DNA of 64,000 nucleotides from Eleusine coracana subsp. coracana (lineage: Eukaryota; Streptophyta; Magnoliopsida; Poales; Poaceae), in assembly GCA_032690845.1 (NCBI GenBank), contig CM064420.1, positions 59,136,707 to 59,200,706 of the forward strand. Direction: 5' to 3'. Made by a program: the position numbers and the translations under genes. The notes beneath the pieces were generated by a model. It was not told where the DNA came from, did no database searches, and saw only the letters and a list, made by a program, of their open reading frames with translations. This document shows, one piece after another, positions 46,106-58,778 of this stretch. Every line of letters begins with the position of its first letter. Positions within the stretch are counted from its first letter, which is position 1.

Positions 46106-47094
46106 TCATATCATGCTGCTTTTCTCCGAACCAGCTCCATCTGATCCACTGCTCCCCGTTCCCTGGCTCACACAGAGCACTGGGGCGGCTTCAGCAGTCA
46201 ACTTTTTCGGTGACGGCGAAGCTTGTCCGATGCTCCAAGAACGGAGGAAGCGTCCATTTCCACAGCCAGCGAATCCATCCGTCGCGCCTGTAGTAGGCCG
46301 GAGCACGATTTCCGGGCACGACAGGCGGCGGCCCACGACGCGGTCACAGGCCGACGAGCTGGGGATTTCCGGGCAGGACAGGCGGCGGCCCACGACGCGG
46401 TCACAGGCCGACGGGCTGGGCCGCCGTGACCCGACGGGGGCCGGCGGGCTGCGGCGCGACGCCGACGACGCGTCCTCCGGGAAGTTGAGCTTGGCGCGGG
46501 TCCCACGGAGGCGGAGCGCCGCCGCGTCGTATGCCCGCGCGGCGTCCTCGGCGGTGACGAACGTGCCGAGCCACACGCGCGTGGCCTTCCTCGGGTCGCG
46601 GATCTCCGCCGCCCACTTGCCCCACGGCCGGCGCCGCACCCCGCGGAAACCCGGACGAATCGAGGGCGCCGCCGCCATGGCACCCTGCTTGTGCTGCTGC
46701 TGCTGCTCTGCTCCTTTCGTCGGTGCCGCTGGAGCCTGATGATCAGCCATCAGACTCTGCGGGTGCGCAATGCCGGCGTGCACTGTAGTAACATTCGGAC
46801 GACCACACGGTGAGCATCCATTCGGACCGGTGCAGTGGAGACAGCAGAGGTACCTGATGAAACATTGCCCGCCGTCTCCGACGACTCGCCGTGACACGCA
46901 ACCTGTCCAATGTGCCAGGGGTGGCAGAGCATTCCCGTTGCTGTACACTGCAGAGCAGGAGCTGGCGACATCGTCGTGCTGCAGCCTTCAGCAATGACCT
47001 GCGTCAGGGCTGCCACGATGGCGGCCGTCTCCGCATCCTGGGGTAAACCCGCCGCCGCCGCCGGTACTGGGAACGAAGGTGGTATCTGCATCAT
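46106..47094 (-). CDS. AP2/ERF transcription factor (ERF subfamily)
   Basis: Two exons: 47094-46854 (80 codons plus 1 base) and 46782-46106, joined across a 71-bp GT-AG intron; 305 aa. Exon 1 starts MMQIPPSFPVPAAAAGLPQD and carries an AETAAIVAALTQVIAEG helix, a motif of ERF-type factors related to the ABR1/ERF110 group. Exon 2 holds one complete AP2 domain at about residues 126-184: FRGVRRRPWGKWAAEIRDP, then RVWLGTFVTAEDAARAYD and RGTRAKLNFPED. It has the ERF-type Ala and Asp contacts for GCC-box binding in the nucleus. C-terminal to it is a 19-residue unit (SACDRVVGRRLSCPEIPSS) present twice in tandem. TATA is at 47159-47168, with heat-shock-like boxes upstream. A single open frame from 46948 could mislead; the spliced form is preferred because exon 1 carries the conserved motif. 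Confidence 0.88.
46307..46420 (-). repeat. 57-bp in-frame tandem duplication in the ERF gene
   Basis: Two adjacent 57-bp units (46307-46363, 46364-46420) differ at only a few bases and encode the repeated SACDRVVGRRLSCPEI. Length divisible by three keeps the frame open. Confidence 0.95.
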
Positions 47095-47158
47095 CAGTCA
47101 GCTGTTGGTGGTAGTGTCGCCCGCTGTGCGATTGCTTGGAGAGCGGGAGTTCTGGCTC

Positions 47159-47168
47159 CTATTTATAG
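47159..47168 (-). promoter_or_regulatory. TATA box of the ERF gene
   Basis: Minus-strand CTATAAATAG lies 65-74 bp upstream of the ATG at 47094, giving a very short 5' UTR. Confidence 0.7.
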
Positions 47169-47302
47169 TTCATCACTTGCCAGTGAGAACTCTGCCTGAT
47201 CTTGGCGGCAAGTTGCATGTTCGTAGCGAACGGATAAGGAAAAGAATGTACAGAGCGTGTGCAGGCATGGGAAGACCGTGTCTCAAAATGGATCGCGAAA
47301 AA

Positions 47303-47310
47303 TTCTAGAA
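47303..47310. promoter_or_regulatory. Heat-shock-element-like palindrome upstream of the ERF gene
   Basis: TTCTAGAA, a TTC-nn-GAA pair of the HSE type, with a further GAA nearby (GCGAAAAATTCTAGAA). A second TTCTAGAA is at 47850-47857 and a GAAACTTC pair at 47908-47915. They lie about 0.2 and 0.75-0.8 kb upstream of the ERF start. Heat or stress control is inference. Confidence 0.45.
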
Positions 47311-48569
47311 ACGGCGAGACCTCTTCTTCTACACACACGAGGAGAAAAAAAAAACGAATGCGCTTTAAGTTGGCTTATCAGTTCCTTTATTTGAGTTCCA
47401 GTGAATATGGTGATCAAGATGCTTGCCAAGGATGATTTACTCGTGTTAATTAGATTGGCATGCGCCTTTTAGAACATAAGTGATGAAGAAATTGGTCCCA
47501 AAGAGAGAACTTTCGTCCATGCGAATTTGAAATCCACACTTTGAACACCAAATTAAAGTACTGAGACTTATTTGTACCAAATTGAAGTATCGTGCTATAT
47601 ATTGCTCAAGTTCAAACCTTCAACGGATATCAAATTAAGTAATTTAGGAAGGGATTACATCGACACGCCATCTCTAGGTCGGTATAGGCAGTCAGTCGGC
47701 TGCAGGTTCAGTCAGCGAGTCTAGAGTGGCATGCATGCATGGTTGACAGCTGGAATTGAACTACAGAAGTAGAAGACGACTTGCTTGCGAAGTCAAAGAT
47801 TAACTGAATAAGGACGGCGCAACCACGCGCTGCAGCGCGCGGCCGAATCTTCTAGAAACCCATAATATCTCTCCTAAAATATCAGAACTTTCCGAGGCCG
47901 GCATCTAGAAACTTCAACGTCTTTTGTCTTCTGTTCCGCATGACTTTCGCCTAGATCGCCAGCATGCAGGTACATATGCCCATGGTAGGCGCACGTGACA
48001 CAGGCTCCGGCGCACGTGGTCAAGCCTCCGTTCCTCGGAGTTTGCACCTTACTTACCCGCCAACGGATGACACATGGAGCTAGCAGCCTCTCGCAACGCA
48101 CCACCACATCAGGGCGTCCACAGCAGTTTTTTGCGTAGACAAGGTTCAACAGTGCTAAAGGTAGGAAGTGAATACACAACTTATCTTTTGTGGGTTCTAT
48201 ATATCTCTTTCTTTATTCTGATTCCTATCTTTTTTATTGTAGTCCACGACAGCTCGGTTGGTTATCTGATAATGATAACGTTCATGTCGTCTATAAGATA
48301 GCTTTAGATTTGACAATATCTAAACGTTGCTGCTGGAGGTAACTATATTTGCTGTTCTGTTCTGCTGCACGGTGACAGCAACTAAATTCTTTCTTTGCTT
48401 GACACGTTTCCAGTGTAGACAACCTACAGTAACTATTGTGGACGCCTCAGACGACAGTGAATGGAACCTTCGTCTTCCAGAAAACGTATGTGGCTCCAGT
48501 AGGTATCTCTCTCCTGCCTTTATTGGCTTTTTGGGGGAATGATCTTCTAAAAACGTCTCTAATAATAGA
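47311..48569. other. ERF upstream region, no gene recognised
   Basis: Apart from the HSE-like boxes, nothing beyond short unsupported frames (such as 47874-48179) is seen. Confidence 0.4.
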
Positions 48570-48906
48570 GTTGTTTTTTGGGGTCTAAATTTTAGTGGGG
48601 TCATCAATTATTAAAATACTATATATAATTATTAAATATATATTAAATATAAAACTAATTATAGAGTTGAATGCGCATCAGCGTGACAAAATCATTAAGT
48701 TTAATTAAGTTATCATTAAGAAATGTTTATTGTAACATCATATTATCTAATCATGATCTAATTAGTCTTAATAGATTTGTCTCATCATTCAGAGGGAGGG
48801 TTATGGACTAGATTTTATCAGTAATCTATATTTAATACTCCTAATTAGTATCATAATATTCGATGGGACAGGTCTAAAAATCAGAGGGGTAGAAACGAAC
48901 ACAGCC
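48570..48906. mobile_element. TIR MITE, copy 2 (inverted relative to 32932-33270)
   Basis: Starts GGGGTCTAAATTTTAGTGGG and ends GGACAGGTCTAAAAATC. It reads as the reverse complement of the 32.9-kb copy through nearly its whole length. Confidence 0.65.
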
Positions 48907-49644
48907 GCAGTTATCTCTTACAACGAATTGAAGAGAAGTAAGATTCATATTTAAGTCTCTCATCTTTTTTAGAGGTTGCCTCTTAAAAAAGAGTTTGCTA
49001 ATTTCTTTCTTTGTTTTTCTTCAATAAATAATTCTAAGAGGCAAGTTACAGACAATCATTAGAAACATTCTAATAGTCTGTTAGAAGCGCTTTATTTCTG
49101 ATGTGCATTTTTTAAAAGCAAACTGTGTAAGGACACATAAAAGAAATCGTAGTAATATTCCATGGACGGTTGATGCAATGTATTAACATGAGATTATAAA
49201 AAGCTATATATGAATTATCAAATCAGCATCCGATTTTAATTTGAAAAGGCAAATGGTATCACTGTTCATATGCGAGTGTTATAGAGATCGGAAGATCATG
49301 AGACGTGTACATGTGACATGGCAACACGTCGCCGTCATGCATAACTTTGTTCAAGACAGAACAACAAATAGGTTCGTCTCCCACATATGTTGGCTCCCTT
49401 AGAGAATTTCTAGTATGGGGCATGTAAAATTAGCCTCTCAAATCTTATTTTACAAGTTCATTTGTAAAATTTAGTCTAAAATTACAACCAATTTCAGTGG
49501 AGCATGTATTTCTGGCTTCTATCTACCCATGAGATCCACATGTCATGTCGTCCCCATCTTGCCCGCCATGGCTCCTCCGCTGGCGTCGTGGCCCATGTCA
49601 CCGCTGCCCGGCTCGCTTAACGGTCACCCTGCTTGATCCCGCCC

Positions 49645-49894
49645 CAGGGCCGGAGCTAGGATTTTGGGGGCCCAGGGTCAACAAAAAATTTGGGACCTTA
49701 TATATATATAAATATAGTCTTTTTTACTTATTCCATATACATAAAATCAGTTAAATAATCTTTAATTATGTAAGTATATCATCAAGTTATTAAAATTATT
49801 AGTAGTTGTATATACATATGGCATGGAGAGGGGCCCTTAGGATCTGGGGGCCCAGGGCCGCCGCTCCAGTTGCCTCCCTCCAAATCCGGCCCTG
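49645..49894. mobile_element. hAT-type MITE with perfect 8-bp target duplication
   Basis: CAGGGCCGGAGCTAGGATTT at the left and AAATCCGGCCCTG at the right are inverted repeats. TCCCGCCC flanks both sides (49637-49644, 49895-49902). The AT-rich centre lies between two GGGGGCCCAGGG motifs. It is inserted in a GC-rich stretch (49540-50060) that has no clear gene. Confidence 0.85.
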
Positions 49895-50283
49895 TCCCGC
49901 CCCCAGCCCCAGCGGTCACCATCCGAGCCTACTCCCGGTGCCGCCACTTGGGCCGGCCCTAGTGCCGCCCAAGCCCAGCCACGACGCAACCTGAAGACCC
50001 GACATCAGTGCCGCCCAAGCCAGGCCCTTCTCCCGTGCCCAATTTTTCTCCCGGCCGCTGCCTAAAGCCTTCTCCTAGCCCGAGGACCCGACATTGACGC
50101 CATCCAGGAGAAAGAAAATGAAAAGAGAAAAAAATTAAAAAAAAGTAAAAAAAGTAAAAAGGTTGATGGAGCCCACTGGTAGGATTGTGGATGGGAGGCT
50201 CCTATTTGAGGTCTGGAATCAAAATTTGAAAGTGCACAAGCCAGTTTAGCCGACCTCTGTTTAAGAGTACCACTGAACTCTTA

Positions 50284-50584
50284 GGGTGTGTTTGACAGGT
50301 GTTATGATTTTGCTAAAAATAACTTATATTTTGGTTTATCGGTGAAAAATGTTTATTTAGGTTATGTGGCTTATTGTAGTATAAGCTGTTAAGCCGTTTG
50401 GCAAAACAGCTTATCATGTTTCTAAAATGGCTTATTCTAGGAAGAGATGGTACATAAACTTAAAAAAACTAGTATTTATCGGCTTTACTATTCTAGTACA
50501 AAAAGGCAATATAAAATAGCTGTTTGGCAGGACTTATGACTTATCATAGTATAAGCCACACCATAAACCTTGCCAAACACACCC
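50284..50584. mobile_element. Tourist MITE
   Basis: GGGTGTGTTTGACAGGT at the left and CTTGCCAAACACACCC at the right are inverted repeats, with TTA on both sides (50281-50283, 50585-50587). Interior TTATGACTTATCATAGTATAAGC resembles its own opposite end. Confidence 0.85.
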
Positions 50585-51689
50585 TTAGTAGTGAGTCAAA
50601 CGTGTATGCCGCATTCTATAATTTTGCTACAGTACTAACTAGAATAATAAATCGACGCTGTTGTAGAATCCTAGTCGACGTATGTTGTTTTGTGATATAT
50701 AAATTACAAAAATGCCTATGTCTGGTAACTACACAATGGCATAACCCAATGTGCAAGTACTACTACAAGTCATATCGATGATTAAGCTGAAAGGATTAGA
50801 TGCAAGAAACTATTCAATAAAGAAGATGCACGTATGAAGCTTGCGAGTACATCTCCTAAGGGTACGAGTTTCCTTAAACATGATGGGATTGTGAATTGAT
50901 CACTTGCGTTTCTCAATCTTACGCTTCATCAGACTCAAGATCATCCTTCGTCTCCGTCACATCTGAACGACCATAATGAATTGCTAGCAATTCGTTTTTT
51001 TTTTAACTAATTCGGTTTGTTACAAGAACAAAGAAGTGAAAAAATTATCCAGGTGGGTTTCCAATCAATCTGCTTGTCTTCGTCCCTGCAGTAAGAGGAG
51101 GAAGAGGCATCCGAGAAGAGGGAGGAATTGGCCTACATAATGAAGTAGTTGATGGGGCGCGCCCTTGCGCACCCATTAAATAAGAGGGGAAGCAAGAATC
51201 AGGCATAAGAAAAATTAACGCAATAGGAGACCAAAAAATATAGTAAAAATTATATACAAGCTTATTTAGAAGATATTTAATCTAACAAAATCTTTGTATT
51301 TATTATATGAACATAATATTATTTACACAAACAATATTATTTGCATAGGGCACATGACCATGTATATACAAAAGTTAATACAGAGCATGTAAAAGACAGT
51401 TAGCATGCATATACATCACCAGTAACAACAATAGGCTATACGTATACATGGATCCACTGACTTATAGAGCCGAACCCCGTCCATTTTTCCAGGGACCTCA
51501 GAGCTGCTATGACAAGAGGTATCAACAATGCCCATGTCGACATAGAAAAAGAGTTGGATTGGAGACGATAACAATCCAATGCAGCCATCAAGGTCATATT
51601 CACATCAAAATAAACATTGGCAAAGGCAGCCGAGAACTAAGAAATATTTTGCAGGGGGAAGCAAATAGTTTTCACATGGACGACCGGAT

Positions 51690-54600
51690 CATATGAGACC
51701 TTATCTATTCTTAGCTTTATTAGCTGTAATTATGATTTTTTGGATGTTCCTTGACGAGGCTTATCAAAGTCAGAACCATACCAAGACCTGTGTTGGGAGC
51801 AATGAAACATGCAAGTTACAGTTAGAATACCAAAGCAAGATAAGGTGGTCAAGACCTTCTTCCTAATTAACACAGTTCATAAAAAATTCATATACCTGTT
51901 AGTTTCACGGTTGGATTAACTTCACAACCTTCTTCCTAATTAACACAGTTCATGAAAAAACTATGTCATCAATCATATCAAGAGGAAGTCAGACAATGAG
52001 GAAAAGCATTGTTGAAGTATATAAAGAAGCAAATTACATTTTCATCGAGCACATCATTCTTAATAGCGGTTTACGAGCATCCGACACCTTAGTTTACGAG
52101 CATCCGACAACATCTATGCCACAAATATAATCACAGGAAAAGATTAAATAGCCTGGTCTTTCAATATTATTGAACTGATCTGATCCTTTGATAAGAACAC
52201 GTTATTAGCCTAGTAAATTTACAACAAAGTAACAATGGAGATGGATATTAATTAGTAACTAATGGTGCAAGTATGTAAGTGAAATGATATTGTAGTTCCG
52301 ATTCTAAACAAAATGAAGGGTAGTGTATGATTGATGAAAAAATGAAATTTGTAACATAGAATGAATTACGACTGCAGCGCACCCTTGTACGCCGTCTAAC
52401 GATAAATGGCATGTAAAAAAATTTTAGTGAGGATTTTGGCTGCACACATTAACGATGTCTAAACTTACAATCTCATATATTAGTGTTCAATAATATCTTT
52501 TATACAACGACTACCTCAACAATATAGGTTCATTCTTCGAGTTGAACAACAAATACAAAGTCATGGTTTATTACATGACATTATAATACCTACTGCAAAA
52601 GACATAACACTATAAGAACTTTTTATGTACAGATATAATCATTGAACAAACCTTTTTTGTAGGTGTACCTTTGCACGCGGTATTGAAAGAGAAGTCCGTG
52701 TAAAAAAGATGACATCTACTACAAAAGACATCATGGTTAAGAAGCAATTTCTGCACATAAGGCAAACCTTTATGCTCTGAAAGAAAACTTCATATTAAAA
52801 AGAAATATTAATTATAATGTATACATTTACTGTCCTATCTAAGACAATTTCACTGGGAAGAGTTTAGGACATCAGATGTACAATCTGTAAACTTTTTTTT
52901 TCATATTTCAGATGGAATTAATAGTGCACAAATGTGATCCGGATAGATGCACAAGATAAGATTTAGAATTAGATACATTTTTCCTCTTTTGAAACTCAAT
53001 AAGACCATGTTTAATTGAAAAGTAACAAGGGTATTTTTAAGTCTAGAGAAACTACAATACTTGACATGTGACGTCCTCAACATACAGAAATCTCAAAATG
53101 CATTTCAGTAAGCAAAGTGTAAAATCAGGCAACATAAATTTATACTAATTCACATAATCCATTAAGAATAAAAAAATGGAATCAAGGGAAAATAACATTT
53201 AAAATCCAGGAAATATTATTTAACCTTTTTCACTTTCTAGTAAACACGTTGTGCATATTTGGCAAACCCATTTTTCGCCTACTACCAACATTATAAAATA
53301 TGGTCAGAATATGTTCCTTTGTAGCAGACAACTAAATCTAGACACTCAAAACATGATAGGTCTATACTACTGTAAATAAAACATATTTATGTGGTAATTG
53401 CTAAGCATTTAGCCTATATAACCTTCAAAATGCGATCCTTATAATATGTTTGAGCAGTAAATATGGTTGATTCTCTGTATGCTGCTGATCACCATAAAAA
53501 CTTGCAAATGGAGAAAGAACAGTGAACATAACTCATTAGAGAAAAAACTGAAACAAAGATAAGTAGAGTGCATCCCAGGAACATGTAAAGGAAGAATGAA
53601 TTACAAATATATTTCTCTATTACAAAACAATCGAGATCGTATCTCTTCACACTATTACAAAATAACAATAGTCACTACTCACCACGATAATATCATAGAT
53701 TAGTAGGTCATAAGATATGAAATATACATCACGATGTCAAGTCAAACGAAATGTGATCCTTATGTCATAGTATGCATAATGCTTTCTAAAGCGGTGCAAC
53801 AAAAATGACTTCTTACAAAGAAGCAATAATATAATAAATCAAGAAAAGGATTACACTAATCAAGATGCAATGAACTTAAAATTAATATACAAACACATCA
53901 CCATTTAACTTATGCAACAACATTTTACCGATATATGGTAATAAAACTTTATAACAATAAACTGTATGTAATAGCATGATTAAGGTAGCTTAGCAGTTTC
54001 AATATTTCTATATAGACACAATCCTCTAGGAGCAATAGGTTCGACCCATCCCTAACCGACCATATATCTAGTTTCTTCTACTCCTCCAAGTATTTGTATG
54101 AGACCAACTTTATGCTTCAAATTTTTACTTCTTTGAGAGATCATTACAGGGTCAATGCTTCTTCTAACCAGTAAAAGAGTTCTATCAATAATGACATACG
54201 GACATAAGCAATCAATATCATGACTTTCTAAATTACTATACAAACAAAAAGAAAGGACAACACAAATGAAAGAAAGCATCTCCATGGCAGGTATGGGAGT
54301 GGAAGAATTTATATACCTCATGCAGCAACAATGAACTTTGCTTTAAAACCAAATAATAAATAAAATAGAACACACAAATCCATACCTCAAAATCCAAAAT
54401 GCAGATATGAAGGAACTGGACATGCTTATGGCAAAAGCATAGAGGACCTCGGATGCCGTCTATCCAAAGGGAAAATGTAGAAACCTTGTTACCTCACTAT
54501 TCAGTAAAAACCTTATCACCTCACACACATTTTACCTTGTTACCTCATTATTCAGCAGGCCTAAATTCCTAACAAAAAAATTTGAAAGTATGTAACAACA

Positions 54601-56740
54601 GCAATTGGAGCCATAAAACTTACAAAATAACAGACATTTTTAAATGCATCTTATAGGAAGAAAGTGAGCCCCTCAAAATAAGAGGGTAATCTTTAATTCT
54701 TTATTTGTACAAAAGTAAAAAGACAAACTTACTGTATGCCTCAAATATCATGCACTTAGCAAAGACAGGAATTGGTTTTCCTCTTAGCAACTTATATTAG
54801 ATATCCTTCTACTATTTCATCCAGAATGCATGTCTGTCTACCTCAAAGTCACTGTATTCACCAATAACAGCAACATCAATGACAGACCCCTGAACGGAAG
54901 GTAGTAAATATGGTAGTAAATATCTTTTATTATTATTATATAAATAATTCTATTAAGAAAAGACAATGATAATAGTATAAGGTGGTCAAATCCCAGCAGC
55001 AAGGTATCCACTACAACAACGCAATTATATATTACAAATCCTCTAGCGTTGCAAAAATCTGCATAGGAGTATGGACTACACCTTAGTATGCATTCTGACT
55101 ATACTGAACTATCAGCCCACCTCAACAAATATTACGACCAAATGAGAGATATACCTTTTTTTTTTTGTTTTTACTATTGTCTTGTGACCATTGGGAAGTG
55201 AGAAGTCTCAGACGATCATCTTTTCCCCAGAAAGAATAGAATCGCTATTTCCATGCCTGCAAATAAGGGAATTTCTTAATTTTCATAAATAAAAACAACT
55301 GTATAGAATTAGGATAGAAGTAAAAAGTATGAGATGATCATCTTTTCCCCAACAAGAATAGAATAGCTATTTCCATGCTTGCAACTAAGGGAATTTCTTA
55401 GTCTTTATAATCTTTATAAATAAAAAAATATAGAATTATGACAAAACCTGGTAACATTCATGACATATAGGTATACCACGTGCTTTTTATAAATCTCATG
55501 CTCTATCAACAATTCCTTTCAGGCATTTTACCGAAGCAATTTTTTTTCTTACAAACAGGTCGATAAAGAAAATATTAGAGCAATAACGTAAATTTCAAGA
55601 AACATCTCACTCCAATAACAGTAAATATGCCAACAAGGCACAAAACAATATGGTAAGAAGCAAAGCAGTCGAACTATGCACGAATAGTTCCTATATGCAA
55701 AAAAAGTGCACAATCAATATCTATTAATGGAATTACTTTTTTGTGACAGGTTTTACTGAAAGTGTGATGATGTTCCGATACCTGAGATAAAGGCTCGGTA
55801 CTCAGGTACTACCAAACCAATGTGATAATATCAGCCGAAGAAAAAAACAGGAAAAATAGAAAAAAAAACAGATAACTAACTCTGGAAATAAAAGTAAATG
55901 AATCACAGCTGAAAGAATTCTAAGAAAAATATTTTTTTAAAGAAAAACACGAGCTAAACAGGAGTACCATGCCGTAACTCTGATCATTCTGAACAAATCA
56001 TTAGGCACATTAAAAGATTATTTATGTAATCATCATGTTCCTTATTTATTTATTAACAAATTGAAATAAACTAAATTAGATTGTCTCAGATTTATTGCAT
56101 AATCTGTTATTCAACCTGCAATCCATGGGAAACTTGAATACGATGTCTCAATCTATATAGAAACCCACAAAAATGAACTGACATTTTCAATACCCCAATA
56201 ATAGAAACAAAAAACACAAAATTGTAATTAAAAAAATTACAAGACCAGTTATAGTGAAACTATAAATTAAATCTTATAAATCAACCATACAGTTCTAGAA
56301 GGTAGGATCTAAAGGAACCATGACCAATCTTCCCTGGCTGCAAACAATAGCACCAAATAAAACGGAATAATATAACAATACAAATCTGCAGCTCTAAATG
56401 TATAAGAAAAAATGGCGAGCTGGATAAATTAAACGAAATTATGATCAGAATTGAGGAGCAGCAACACAGTGATTTCTATTATTACTTTGAGGGATAACAG
56501 ATCGAGCCACCAAATCCCCTAGCAGCCATCAAAAAAGGGAAAAGAAAAAACAATACTCATGTATTTTAACGTAAGGTGATAGGGAAAAAAAATGCAAGAA
56601 TGGAAGGGAGAGGAAAAGGACGGGACGGTATTACCTGAATCCTCGCCGCTGCTGTGAGCCACCGCATCTGCACCCGCGTTGTTCCTGCCAGTGACCGCAA
56701 AGCCCAACGTCGGACGCTGAAACAGGAGCAGCCATGGCCG
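51690..56740 (-). other. Possible exons of an unrecognised minus-strand gene
   Basis: An AT-rich 5-kb stretch on the minus strand contains several short open segments bounded by plausible splice sites. These are near 56636-56740 (ends CGAGGATTCAG before GTAATA), 55160-55240 (FWGKDDRLRLLTSQWSQDN), 54840-54890 (GSVIDVAVIGEYSDFE before GTAGAC), 54387-54461 (GIRGPLCFCHKHVQFLH ending DFE before GTATGG), 53215-53285 (GEKWVCQICTTCLLESEK), 52630-52780 (a second CxxC-containing segment) and 51725-51785 (WYGSDFDKPRQGTSKKS, then TAA). Frames across junctions were not all verified and no family was recognised. This may be one gene with small exons, a decayed gene, or chance. A 180-bp tandem duplication covers the 55.2-55.4 kb segment. 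The rest of 50588-56635 holds nothing else I can support. Confidence 0.25.
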
Positions 56741-56819
56741 GAGGAGCCACCACGCCCCAGCTTGGATCCGCCGCCGGAGACAAACACGACCGAGTCCAGC
56801 ACCCAAGTCCCGCAGTCAC

Positions 56820-57825
56820 ACTCGGGCGCCGGCTGCTACCTCAGTGAGGAGAGAAAGGAAAACGAGGATGCATGCAGAGAGAGAGGGTCGCCGGCCAGTA
56901 ACTCCGCTCGCGGTGCCACTTCCTGCGCCCGATGCCACCATCCCTCGCGCCCGCCGTGGCGCAGGCGGCCCGCGCCGCCGCGCTGTGATGCCGCCTCCGT
57001 TCTCCCCGCCACGCCATGCCACGCTGCCCCACATCACGCCACGCCGCCCCGACACCGCTCTGCTCCCCACGACACGACCTAGATCCGCCGTAGGGAAGGA
57101 CCCCACGGCCCAGCCCTGATCCATGGGAGGCAGGGCCCTGCCCCAAGCCTAGATCCATGCCACGACAAGGGCAGCCACGCCGGAGCCCACCATCCTCACG
57201 CCGCGCCGCCCCTCTCCTGCACCCCATGCCGGCATGCCGGCGTCATCATGCCATCGATCTGTGCCCGTCGTTGCTTTGCGAAGCAGAAGAGAAAAAGAGA
57301 GGAGGCACGAGGAGAGAGAGGGGGAGAGAGGGAGAGCTCACCGTCGCCGTCGCCCGGTGCCGCGCCGCGTCTAGCGCTGGGCCAGCGCCTCCGATCACCG
57401 CACCGCCACCTCGCTGCCCGTGCCCAGATCCACCGATGGTCTAGGTCCCACGCCGCCACCCCAATCCGACGCCTCCGCACCGCCTTCTCCCTCTCTGCCT
57501 CCTTCGCTCACCTGGCCTGAGCTCGGACTCCGCGCCCCGCGACGGCTGGATCCACCCTGGTGCCTGAGAGAGAGAGAAAGGGAATAGAGAGAGAGAAAAG
57601 CGAGGAGCAAAAGAGAGGATAAGGACGGGGCGTGAGTCGTACATCAGTTTATTTTTCACTCCTTTGTTTTTACCTACACCACCGCACTCGTAGGCGATTC
57701 TAATCGAACGGTAAAAAAAAATTGATCGACGTGGCGTGCGAGTCCGCGCTGGGGCGAGCGGACGTTTATAGAGGTAAATGACGTCTGTCTTGTTAACTTG
57801 CTGTTGACGCGATATTCGGTGACGA
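56820..57825. other. GC-rich region with GA-rich simple repeats
   Basis: Frames on both strands are Pro/Arg/Ala-rich shadows of GC-rich DNA. GAGAGAG-type tracts lie at 57300-57335 and 57565-57600. The composition would fit a promoter/5' UTR for a minus-strand transcript entering the 56.7-kb segment, but no coding exon is certain. Confidence 0.35.
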
Positions 57826-58778
57826 CCATGGAGCGTGCAGCACGAGATGTAGCGGCGGCAGCCGATATGCGGGCGGCGAGAGGTGTAGCCACTGAACGGG
57901 AGGGACGAGATGTGGCGGTGGCGGTCGCCAATAACCATGTGGCACGAGATGCAGCGTCTGCCGCTAAGCGTGCCTCATCTGGCATTACCTCAACTTGTTT
58001 GGTATCTTCCTTTATTTTTTCTGGTAAAAAGAACTTATTTTCTTATATGAAAATATACCTGGCCAAGTGGGCTGGGCTAAATGAGCCAGCACGAGGTCCG
58101 CCTATTTTGGCCCGGTCCGAGCACGGCACGGCCTAAAGTTAGACGGGCCATACCGGCCTGTGGCCCGTCACCAGCCGTGCCTGGGTCTAGCTGCAAGTTC
58201 GCCGTGCCGGCTCAAGCACGGCCCGTTTAGTATGGCCCGCTTAGCCCGTGAGGTGGCTCGTTTAGCCCGTGAAGCACGGCCCGTCAAATAAAATAATTAA
58301 TATTTTAATATTTATATTAAAAATTATATTTTTATGTTCAAATTTATTTATAAAAAATATTTATCTACTAAAAATATTATTTTTAAGAAAAATTAGATAT
58401 ATAAAAATTAAATAGGCTCCGAACCAGCCCGGCCCAAATAGCCCGTTTGGCCGGCACAGCCCGTGTAAGACGAGCTGTGCCGTGCTTGGGCTTCAATGCA
58501 GGCTCGTCGGGCCGACACGACACGGCCCGTTAATTAGATGGGCCGTGCCGGCCCGTCTAAGAAATGGCACAGCCCATCACGGGCTCGTGCCGTGCCGGCC
58601 CGGCACGGCCCGTTGGCCAGTATATATGTAAACTTTGTATGCCTTTCGTTTCTACATCGAGATGCACGGGCTTTCAACGTGTCAGCCTTTCGTTTCAAGC
58701 CCGTACGCTGAACACTTTTGGGCCAGGATAAAAGATAACCAGGTCAATGTACTTCCACTGTGCACAAGGCCAACTCCT
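57826..58778. repeat. Second tandem duplication, copy A
   Basis: Motifs shared in order with copy B (59100-61535): GAGGGACGAGATGTG, GCACGAGATGC, TTCTGGT with an A-run then AACTTATTTTCTT, GGGCTTTCAACG, TTTCAAGCCC, TGTACTTCCACTGTGCACAA. Copy A carries the 58059-58620 MITE; copy B carries a retroposon. Confidence 0.7.
58059..58620. mobile_element. hAT-like GC-rich MITE
   Basis: Ends CTGGCCAAGTGGGC and GGCCCGTTGGCCAG. Both flanks are rich in CACGGCCCG / GGCCCGTTTA motifs around an AT-rich core. The copy B site continues without it. The target duplication is unclear (both sides TATA-rich). Confidence 0.65.

Noticed and set aside
46113..46739. 208-aa plus-strand frame
   Set aside because: Antisense of the AP2/ERF coding region.
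51448..51696. 82-aa plus-strand frame starting MDPLTYRAEPRPFF
   Set aside because: Compositionally gene-like, but no family recognised and no supporting splice or promoter signal.
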